From the NCBI GenBank assembly GCA_009760855.2, contig WPIO01000010.1, positions 9,275,501 through 9,302,487 on the forward strand: 26,987 nucleotides of DNA, read 5' to 3'. This DNA comes from Cristatella mucedo. Its lineage: Eukaryota > Bryozoa > Phylactolaemata > Cristatellidae. Below the pieces are notes generated by a model. The model was not told where the DNA came from. It did no database searches and was given only the letters and a program-made list of their open reading frames with translations. Positions 19,656 to 26,987 of this stretch are shown piece after piece (positions within the stretch are counted from its first letter, which is position 1; each line of letters starts with the position of its first letter). The position numbers and the translations under genes are program-made.

Positions 19656-21343
19656 GTAGGTGACTTCTTCCATTCGCTTTCTAGTGTCTGAAACATGCTA
19701 TTCTGCCAAAACTAGGGGCCAAACGTCTTATCCGTTGTTCAATAAGTTGAACTCATTAGTGACTGCCAAGTCGACAGGGTCTGGTAATTGAACTCAAATT
19801 TAACGCATGAAGTGCTATCGTCGGGCTCTTCGATAGCTCACAAAGAATTAGTGGGCCGTAGAAGTGGCAAACGCTCTTAATAAATGCTTCCAAACACGTC
19901 TCTAGCATGCAAAACCTGGCTCGGACCTAACAGTCAATGTGGCCGGTTCATAACTGAAGTTTGTGAAATTTGTATTGTCAAATTTATATTAGCATTTTAT
20001 TTCTTTAAACTCTACGAAGACCGAAGCTCTTACTTGGCACTTGGAATATGCTTTAAAGAAATCACGCCGACCGATTTGTGGCAGCACGGGAAATGTCAGG
20101 GCGTATATGCACACGTAAGACAATTCATCACCAACGAAGATTCTGTTAAGGAGAAAATGCGGTTTTTAGCTTCTTTTTGTCGTCAAGCCACACAATGTCT
20201 GTTTATAGCTAGAGAGCTGCATACAGGCTTTGATAAAATATTAAGTGAAGGCAAGGTCTACTTTAACTGTAGGTTGCTTAGATCCATCGCTGAACGAGGA
20301 GAATCTGAGCAGCCATCGCTACGATGGGAAGCCTGATAAGCATAATTTTGGATAGATAGAGCAGAGCAAGGGAAGCGATGGACTTCAAGACTTGTGTTAG
20401 TGTAATAGATAGATTTTCCACGAAAAAAGGGGTCTTGTGTCTTCAAGGTCTGTGAGGAGAGGAAAAGAACTTTGGAGGCACCGCATAAAGAACAGTGAAA
20501 AAAGATAGAAAGAAAGCCGATAAAGGGAGAGGAAAGGACCAAAGCCAACCGACTACTAAGCCCCATCAAAATTGAGGATGGATTCCATTAAAAAATGGTT
20601 CAGGGAAAATTCGCAATCTTTGACGGTCCATTATAGATGGCAGCTGCTGTCCTATTTCTATTACAGCTGAAATGAGCAAACTATATCTGTAAAACTAGTG
20701 TCAACCCGCCGCACAGTAGTGGCTTAGGTAAAATCGAATGCAGATACGATGAACCATTCCCATTGTAGGCTCTGAGTACCTTACAAACCGAAATTTGGCA
20801 TTGCAATCAAGTGCAGCGATTCAAGGTGGCCCGCACTCACTGTCAAGGCTTAATTCCGTGACTAATAGAGGCTGCTATTATTTTCTTCCTTCAGCTCGTT
20901 CCTGCTAGATCTTGCCACATATGGTCGCATTCGCAAGATATTGGATCAAGACAATGTCCTTCACATGACGCTGATGCGACAGCCTTCAGTCACCCTGATT
21001 CTCATTCCTTTTCGTCAAGGCACTTTTGGACGATCCTAAGGATAGCCGTGCCCCTAGCATGGTTGAGCTCGCAATAAAAACTGTATGAATATTTTTCCCG
21101 TTTACTTAAAGGACGTTTGCGTAAATCTGAGCAAGCTTGAGGACTGCTAAGTATTTAAATACTGGCGACCGACTGCGAAATCGCTAGCTAAGAATCAAAG
21201 GCACCGTCAGTGGTCTTTAGCGAAAAGAACCGACACACGGGGGCCAAAGGAAGGGATGCAGTTAGAAGAGTTGTATTTAGCTACGCTCGGCACTAGCACA
21301 CTCGCCGCCCGACGTGCTTAATGAGGGGCTCTTCTTTTAACAG
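19656..21343. other. Intron within Fz6
   Basis: Contains the unassigned open frame at 19884-20336. No repeat family or exon was recognised in 20337-21343, where the sequence is AT-moderate and unique. Confidence 0.4.
19884..20336 (+). other. Unassigned 150-codon open frame in the Fz6 intron
   Basis: It is open from 19884 to 20336 and cysteine-containing (CKTW, SQC, EVCEIC, GKCQG, SFCRQATQC), but the spacing fits neither a Fz CRD nor an LDLa, and no phase 1 splice pair frames it well. A frame of this length can arise by chance in 27 kb. It is listed only because it is among the longest uninterrupted non-repeat frames here. Confidence 0.15.
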
Positions 21344-21466
21344 CGGCACTACTATCGCCATGTCAGTCGGCCCTGACGCTAGCCGGGCTAAAATTGCCGT
21401 TCGACTGCTCCCAGCTGCCGAAGAGCCGCTGCTTCGACCGACGACCGGCTCATGAGAACTCCTCTG
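21344..21466 (+). CDS. Exon: Fz6, C-terminal part (C8-C10)
   Basis: The acceptor is CTCTTCTTTTAACAG and the donor G|GTGAGC; 123 nt, phase 1/1, open throughout. It reads LLSPCQSALTLAGLKLPFDC, then SQLPKSRCFD. The C8-x14-C9 spacing and LPFDC..LP pattern match the Fz4 tail. It lies 1.7 kb after the first Fz6 exon. Confidence 0.75.
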
Positions 21467-21665
21467 GTGAGCTGCTCTGCAGAGTTTTAGAGATCGATCG
21501 CTCTTGCCTCACATCCCGCTCGCTCGCTCCCGGCGGCCTCTTCGAGGAGCAGCAGACGCCGAGCCGTCGCAGCTCCTCTGGGCAGCAGCAGCATGGCTGC
21601 CACTGTTACTGCCCTCGACCTTCGACGGGTGCATCATGCATGCCCATTCCACTTCGTCATTTCAG

Positions 21666-21773
21666 CCTGTCCGTTGCGAGAGGTGCAGTGCGACTCCAAG
21701 GAGTGCGTCTCAATATACCAACTCTGCGACAAACGAAAAGACTGCCGAGACGGCTCGGATGAAGTAGCATGCG
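21666..21773 (+). CDS. Exon: LDLa6
   Basis: The acceptor is ACTTCGTCATTTCAG and the donor G|GTGTGT; 108 nt, phase 1/1. It reads ACPLREVQCDSKECVS, YQLCDKRKDCRDGSDEVAC. It is a compact six-cysteine LDLa with the full calcium motif. It opens the second LDLa block, directly after Fz6. Confidence 0.85.
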
Positions 21774-22679
21774 GTGTGTGGTCACGTGGCTGCCAGTAGC
21801 CTGCGTCTGTGCTCTTCTAGTTTTATGCTTTAATCGATATCTGGGCTACAGCCATAATTAATTGACTGAGCTTTAGACCGTCTACACAGAGGTATTTATT
21901 TTTATAATTGCCCACTATAGGCTCTACTCTTCGGCACACTTTTTCTCTTGGCAGATTGATTTAGTCGTTAACATTTAGAAAGAAGCCTTAGTGATGCATC
22001 GGCATTGTATCCCACATTAGTGCTTATATACCTACTATTATCCATGGATAAAGAAAAAAACCTCTTCAATTTTAAGAAGTTGTATTACCAACCTTGGAAA
22101 GAGATATTTATGTATATATGCAGACATTTCTTTCTGCACAGATCTATGACATTAACATGTATTGAAAAGGAGAACGGCCATGTGTCAATGATGGTAGACC
22201 TTACTATAAGTACGAAGGAGAATAATTTTTGGTTTCATATTGGCCCATTAACGTTTGTTCCTGACGTTATCTTGCTTTCTTTTTATAGTTTCGCTCTATC
22301 AGTCATACAGTCTATCTCGCTCAATAGCACTCTCGCTCTTACCTGGTCATCCTTTTCTACGAATGTATCTGTCCGTGTGCCTGGACCTTCTTAAATTCTA
22401 AAATAGAAATCAGGCTAATGTGCAGGCGCACTAGCGAGTAACATTAGGAGTGTTCGCGAGGTACTGCATTGCTAACGTGAGTAGTAAGTTCTTCTTCTTC
22501 CGGTTCATTGTTAAGATGCACCCGGTTTCCTTGAATTTAAATTAGTTCTGATTCTTTTTCATGGCTAGATGTTTTATTAATTATGTATTGCTAATTGATT
22601 TATATTAAAATTCTTATTCAAGTACTTGAAGTATATCTTTAGTGAATATCTCTCCAACTCGCAGCCGTACATAAAGAGC
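21774..22679. other. Intron between LDLa6 and LDLa7, left part
   Basis: AT-rich, with no exon or element recognised. The tRNA-like sequence (22680-22745) and the decayed antisense frame (22907-23218) follow in the same intron. Confidence 0.4.
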
Positions 22680-22745
22680 ACGACTCGAACCCACAATCTG
22701 CGTATTCTTTTGCAATCATCTTACCTAGAGGCTGAGACCATGTAG
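22680..22745 (-). mobile_element. tRNA-like sequence, probable SINE head (minus strand)
   Basis: On the minus strand, an A-box-like TGGTCTCAGCCTCTAGGTAAG (its plus-strand complement is at 22720-22740) is followed about 30 bases later by GGGTTCGAGTC (22682-22692), a near-perfect B box. No cloverleaf acceptor stem is evident, so I regard it as a decayed SINE or tRNA pseudogene rather than a gene. Confidence 0.4.
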
Positions 22746-22906
22746 TTGTATCATCAGACTGATATGAATACATTGAAAGTGGGACTGCTCCATGATGATA
22801 CTAGTGATAATTAGGATCGAGATGGTGAGCCTGCGAGTATTTTATAGCTAAAGCATTTGTAGTTCTCAGTGATACTTCGAGGCGTAATAAATAATAGTTG
22901 ATTTAT

Positions 22907-23218
22907 TTAAGATGTGTTGTGGAAGTTACATTTCCATTTATCCATAATTTGACGTTTTAGAACTGGGTCAGCTTTTAACTTCTCTAAAGGTTCTTTTCCT
23001 TTAAACAACTCATTGTTAAGCTAATCACGAACATGTCTTTCCAGAAAGTCAGAAGTAGCTTCTTCAGCGGATTCAGTGGATTCAGTGGGAACAGATGAAA
23101 TCAAAAAATGCCTAATGGCAAATGCTCTTTCAGTTAGTCTTCCAACAGTGCTTGATGATCGCATGGATAATGCTTGCATAATATCAGTGCTAGCAAAGGG
23201 CTTGAGGTTGCTTCTAAC
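22907..23218 (-). pseudogene. Second decayed antisense reading frame of unknown origin
   Basis: The minus-strand frame reads FASTDIMQALSMRSSSTV, GRLTERAFAIRHFLISS, SAEEATSDFLERHVRD, a TAG at 23021-23023, then FKGKEPLEKLKADPV and LKRQIMDKWKCNFHNTS with a terminal stop. Composition and heptad-like spacing look protein-derived. It is one frame of about 104 codons with one internal stop, which is only weak statistical evidence. It sits in the intron before LDLa7. A transposase or retropseudogene fragment is possible. Confidence 0.25.
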
Positions 23219-23401
23219 TTATCCAGGACGGTCTCAGTTTTAAGTATACAGTATCATAGCAGAAGTCCTTTTTTGCGTACAAAATTAACTTCATCGTACA
23301 TACCGAAGTCTTAAGGCCAGAGTAATTTTCTTATCATTGTCTTTTCCATGTCTCTTTGACGCTTGAGATTGCAATCCAACAAGTTTGAGTCTATATTTCA
23401 G

Positions 23402-23518
23402 GACACGTGGGCCGCTGTGGACCTGACAGAGAAATGTGTTATAACGGGCAGTGCATCTATGCGGCTTGGTGGTGCAACGGCCACGTCGACTGTGCCGACG
23501 GGTCTGACGAAGCCAGCT
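23402..23518 (+). CDS. Exon: LDLa7
   Basis: The acceptor is GTCTATATTTCAG and the donor T|GTAAGC; 117 nt, phase 1/1. It reads [31 protein letters not shown]. The sixth cysteine is not encoded in the exon alone: its codon is T in this exon plus GT at the start of the next (23707-23708), so splicing makes TGT. Confidence 0.8.
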
Positions 23519-23706
23519 GTAAGCTGACCTGCTCTGTCGGCATCGCGTACGATACGATCGAGTAGTGTGCGCCTGCTGTCATAATCTCAGTATCCCGAGT
23601 GGACCCTGACCTTTCCGTATTTCTATCTAGCCAGCTGCTTCCGTTCTCTGTGCGGTACTTTCGGGCACAATCCATGCTGCCAATAGTGCGAATGTTTTGC
23701 TTGAAG

Positions 23707-23832
23707 GTTCACAAAGTAAGTGCCCTCCCAACTACTTTTTATGCGACGAAGGCACAACTTGCGCCCCTATTAGCGGATTATGCAATCACCTTCGCGATTG
23801 CCCGGACAATTCTGACGAAATGAATTGCAACG
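23707..23832 (+). CDS. Exon: LDLa8
   Basis: The acceptor is TGTTTTGCTTGAAG and the donor G|GTAAGT; 126 nt, phase 1/1. After the shared codon and SQSK it reads [32 protein letters not shown]. It has six cysteines, with DNSDE in place of DGSDE. It sits 188 bases after LDLa7. Confidence 0.8.
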
Positions 23833-23942
23833 GTAAGTGAGACGGACCCAGTGTAGCCTTTATTTTTGCTTTCAACTGTGCAGCATATGAACGGCGGAGG
23901 ATCTTGGTATGCATATATTTCTCTTTTCACTCTTATTAACAG

Positions 23943-24062
23943 GTATCGCTACCACCTGCAACGGCTTTCAGTGTGCCAATGGCGTTTGCATCTCAGCCAG
24001 TTCGAGGTGCGATGGCCGAATGGACTGTTTGGATGACACCGACGAGCTCAACTGTACGACGC
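23943..24062 (+). CDS. Exon: LDLa9
   Basis: The acceptor is TTCACTCTTATTAACAG and the donor C|GTAAGT; 120 nt, phase 1/1. It reads [34 protein letters not shown]. It has six cysteines and a DDTDE calcium loop, followed by an N-C-T sequon overlapping the last cysteine. Confidence 0.85.
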
Positions 24063-24424
24063 GTAAGTGCCTATACGCCTAAATGTTATACTATTCATTG
24101 GTCAAGAGAGAAAAAGTGCTGTTCGGGTTATTCTTAGCAAAAAATTAACTGGACAGCGATCATCGACACGTTCTCCTGAGCTTACTGGCGAGCTTAATGC
24201 GACCGAGGCCCTTGTAGAAGGATTTGATTTCACGTTAAGTGCACGCGGCATGCTGAATAACGGGGATTTTACAGAATGGTACTGCTGTCTTTCTCTTCCA
24301 AGCGTCGTCCAACCGGTCAGGTCAGATTAGAAAGTCCTATCAGCATTGGAGATTGGCTCTGAGAATCCTATAGACAGCCCCATTAAGTTTGTTTCTATGC
24401 AATTAGAGCCATACACCTTCTGCG
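24063..24424. other. Start of the intron between LDLa9 and LDLa10
   Basis: No exon or repeat was recognised before SINE 3. Confidence 0.4.
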
Positions 24425-24585
24425 ACTCAGTAACCTGCTTAGGTTAGTCGCTCTTCACTATCCAGGCTTCAAGTTCGAGTCCTGCAGTGGGCAGCTCTTT
24501 ATCGCGCGTTGCAAGCAGTTGTGATAGCCGTAAAGGCTCATCTACCACTGTTTGAGTGTGGCTGTTAAATCAGCTAATCTCAATG
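24425..24585 (+). mobile_element. tRNA-derived SINE, copy 3 (diverged head)
   Basis: The B box AGTTCGAGTCC is at 24472-24482. The body matches copies 1 and 2 (CAGTGGGCAGCTCTTTATCG, GTGATAGCCGTAAAGGCTC, GGCTGTTAAATCAGCTAA). The A box region is degraded, so transcription competence is unlikely. Confidence 0.7.
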
Positions 24586-24669
24586 ATATGCATATTCGTT
24601 TGGCTACCTATTTATTGAAACTGCATTATCACATATATCCAAGATATCAATATCAAATATCAGTATCAA

Positions 24670-25200
24670 AAGTTTTGTCGCTCACTTTTAGCTCACTTCA
24701 TTCTTTGGCTTCACCCTATATCTCAGATCTACTCCCCACCAGGCCAAGCATCGTACCACCCGCTTCAACGAATCCAACAGTCTACAAATACCTCGTACAA
24801 ACCTCAAATCCTTTGGAGACCGTCCATTTAGTTCGTATGCTCCCAAAGCCTGGAACTCCCTCCCGAATTGCGTCAGAACATCCCCTGACTTGACCACATT
24901 TAAAAAGAACTTAGAAACACACCTATTTAGGACAGCATTTAGTAGTTTCCTGTGATTCGTCCTTCATGTGCTTATGCGTGCTGACACTGTGCATGCTGCC
25001 ACCAACCACAATTGCGTGCTGACCCTGTGCATGTCACCCCTAACCATGTTATTCATGTTGTTTGTTTATCAAGCATGATATTACTCACCATTCAATTGCA
25101 TTATCTTTTGCAGCAAATGTAAAGCGCCTAGAAAGAGATTGAGTTCACTGAGGGTGCTTTATCAAGTGCATTATTGTTATTATTATTATTATTATTATTA
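24670..25200 (+). mobile_element. LINE (L2/CR1-like) copy B, same family and orientation as copy A
   Basis: It matches copy A from the segment TTTTGTCGCTCACTTTTAG onward: the RT C-terminus (PRTNLKSFGDRPFSSYAP), the 3' UTR with TGTGCTTATGCGTGCTGAC, and the (ATT)n tail at 25170-25200. Differences from copy A are scattered point changes and a few short indels. The 5' end is truncated relative to a full element. SINE 3 lies about 85 bases upstream. Confidence 0.8.
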
Positions 25201-26205
25201 AATCATGCTTCCGTACTGTCACATGGCCTGATTACCAGGCTTAATCACCGATAAAGAGTGAGTCGTAAAGGCGAGTTGAATCTGCTTTGCACCCTTATGG
25301 TGCTGCATTCCTAGCCCGACGACGAAGCAGCCAACCAGACCTGCATACAAGTTATCGTTCGTGAGTCAAACTAGTAATTAGTGAGATCTGCAGTAAGCAG
25401 TAAAAAAAAAAATACGCAGTATGCAGTCGATCTGCCATTCAACCAAGGTCAGCCTTGTGTGCTGAGCCTTTCAATGGCTAAGGAGGACTCCCAGTGCTGG
25501 CCCAGCAAGGAAACTCCGGCCATTGACATATATCAGAAATGATAGCTGCCTGTCGACTAACTGCCTCCTTAAGGAAACTCGTTGATATCAGAAAAGTCAC
25601 TTCGGAAAACACTAATGACTAGCACTAGCTTGTGGCCTACCTCCAGCATACTTTGTATGCAGATGCAAACAAATGCTAATATAGTGGGAGGATGTGTGGA
25701 TGAGTGCATGCGATGCGAATTAATGAATCTACGCTTGTGTTTATGTGCGTGCGTGAGTCTTTATGTGTATGTGTATGCGTGTCTGTGCCTGTTCATGCCT
25801 TTAGTGTATGTGTGCGTGCTTTTGTGCCTGTGCGTGTCTGTACCTATGCATGTGCATGTGTGTGTGTCAGTGCCTGTGCCTGCGAGTGTCTGTGCCTGTG
25901 CGTGTGTGTGCCTGGGCATGCCTGTGCGTGTGTGTGCACGTGCGTGTGTGCATGAGCAAATATGTGTCTGCAAATGTGCATGTGTGAGCCTGCGTTTGTG
26001 TGAATGTGTGAGTACGTATGCGTGGTGGTGAACACCGCACCTTAGCCGTAACCGTAGCACCAGCTCGATATCACTTGCTGAAGGTAGACAGAAAGGAAGG
26101 AGGATACTGCGGTGGTCGCAGCTGCCCTCACCATGGCTCTGGCACGTTCTCAGTCTGCGTGGTTTACGAGTCTGATACTTTTGCTGCCCTTACTTTTCCG
26201 TCCAG
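25201..26205. other. Rest of the intron between LDLa9 and LDLa10, with degenerate GT repeat
   Basis: 25725-26025 is a degenerate TGTGCGTGTGTC-type repeat in which GT units are broken by C and A substitutions, giving His/Thr-rich or Val/Cys-rich artefactual frames. An A-run lies at about 25401-25411. No LDLa or SRCR exon was found. Confidence 0.6.
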
Positions 26206-26396
26206 ACATATACGATCCGATATGTAAAAAAAATGGCTGGACAGCTTGTCCAAAGTCCGTAATCGGACTTCGAGCTCTGAACATCCGCTTCGAGCAAGAG
26301 GGCGACGAGGCGGACCCGAGGTGCATCCCTTCGCGCTGGCTCTGCGACGGCGTCGTCGACTGCAGCTTCGAGGGCACGGACGAGGAGCCGCAGTAG
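26206..26396 (+). CDS. Terminal exon: LDLa10, stopped before its sixth cysteine
   Basis: The acceptor is TACTTTTCCGTCCAG, phase 1. It reads DPICKKNGWTACPKS, a long C2-C3 insert of about 24 residues, RCIPSRWLCDGVVDC, GTDEEPQ and then TAG at 26394-26396. The in-frame codons after TAG are TAC TGC (Tyr-Cys), exactly where the sixth LDLa cysteine belongs. No GT donor that keeps phase 1 is seen between the calcium loop and the stop. Either the protein ends in a truncated LDLa, or the TAG is a mutation or sequence error and the gene continues. Confidence 0.7.
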
Positions 26397-26987
26397 TACT
26401 GCTCTCGCCTCCTCTGCCCGTCCCCGCGAGAGCGAACGTCGACGCCGAGGAGGCCGCAGACAGGCCAGCTCAGTAGGCTCATTTTAATCCATAAACACGG
26501 GTTAGCAATCGATTGCCCGTGAGTGACTTTGCTAATGCTGAACCGTTCTTTTTACCAGATTCGATAATAATTGCTATTTTCCTTAAAAATGGGACATTTT
26601 TGTGACGATTTTTGAGAAATAAGTTTCTCTCTAGACACTTGCAGGCGTATTGGATCAGAAAAAGGGAAACTGTCAATTGCTTAGTAATAGCTAGAGCCAT
26701 TTCAGCATGCATAAGCTTTCAGAAGACTATTACCATTGACCCGAAATGCTATGAAGAACATGTGAGTTTTCCTTAAATTTTGAAGTCAAGTCCTGAGCGT
26801 TGTGACATCAGACAGGGAGAAAGCTTAGTATTGGGTGTATACGGGCTGAAGGCAGGGCTGAAGGAAGAAAGCTGGGGCCGAAAGACTCAAGTCTGCAGCT
26901 CTAGGGTTCTACGCTTTTCTATTCTATTCTAGGTTCTATTCGGTTGTGCAATAAATACTCGCCTGCGCAGGCAGCAGACTGAAAGCT
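26397..26987 (+). other. Probable 3' untranslated region
   Basis: No further Fz, LDLa, SRCR or protease motif is recognisable. A good-looking donor (CC|GTGAGT at 26519) exists but would be phase 2. AATAAA occurs at 26950-26955, close to the window end. Short direct repeats (TTCTATTC, GGTTCTA) lie just before it. Confidence 0.4.
26950..26955 (+). terminator. Candidate polyadenylation signal AATAAA
   Basis: A canonical hexamer 554 bases after the TAG of LDLa10. The window ends 32 bases later, so a GU-rich downstream element cannot be judged. AATAAA is common in AT-rich introns, and this one is meaningful only if the TAG is the true stop. Confidence 0.35.

Noticed and set aside
25582-26060. Cys/Val-rich and His/Thr-rich open frames
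   Set aside because: They follow the degenerate GT repeat and have no domain-like cysteine spacing.

Overview
This window is metazoan nuclear DNA. It has small phase-matched exons with GT/AG borders, long introns, abundant dinucleotide and trinucleotide microsatellites, 3' ends of non-LTR retrotransposons and a tRNA-derived SINE family. I see no bacterial or viral gene organisation, no rRNA and no convincing functional tRNA gene. The species cannot be fixed. The repeats and the architecture suggest an invertebrate, but that is inference.

One large plus-strand gene runs through the window. I assembled 21 exons (1137-26396, about 1,260 codons) from cysteine spacing and splice-site phase. They encode six Frizzled-type cysteine-rich domains (Fz CRDs, ten cysteines each) and ten LDL-receptor class A (LDLa) modules, in the order Fz1-Fz2-Fz3-Fz4, LDLa1-5, Fz5-Fz6, LDLa6-10. 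The alternation of Fz block, LDLa block, Fz block, LDLa block is the ectodomain plan of corin, the type II transmembrane serine protease that converts pro-ANP. Here the Fz part is expanded from the two domains known in corin to six. No transmembrane exon, SRCR domain or trypsin-like domain is visible. The start of the gene lies to the left of the window. The final LDLa reads into a TAG just before its sixth cysteine, and an AATAAA stands about 550 bases further on. All introns are phase 1, except one phase 0 intron inside Fz2 and the phase 2 border at the first exon. Every internal module exon has a length divisible by three, apart from the Fz6 exon, which carries one extra T.

Layout: 1-545 LINE 3' end; 569-722 a second LINE-type RT tail; 1137-2005 Fz1; 2006-5075 intron with a LINE fragment, a pogo/Tigger-like transposon remnant and another LINE tail; 5076-6802 Fz2; 6803-8579 intron with a 14 bp inverted repeat, a LINE tail and SINE 1; 8580-11543 Fz3 and Fz4, with an antisense decayed reading frame in the intron between them; 11544-13297 intron with small repeats and a very long TC/TA/TC tract; 13298-15663 LDLa1-5, with SINE 2 abutting the LDLa4 acceptor; 16250-16922 Fz5; 19331-21466 Fz6 (frameshifted), preceded by (CTG)25; 21666-24062 LDLa6-9, with an antisense decayed frame; 24425-25200 SINE 3 and a second LINE 3' end; 26206-26396 LDLa10; then probable 3' UTR.

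The frameshift and the TAG at a conserved position leave open whether this is an intact gene with assembly errors, a protease-less secreted or membrane receptor, or a gene beginning to decay.
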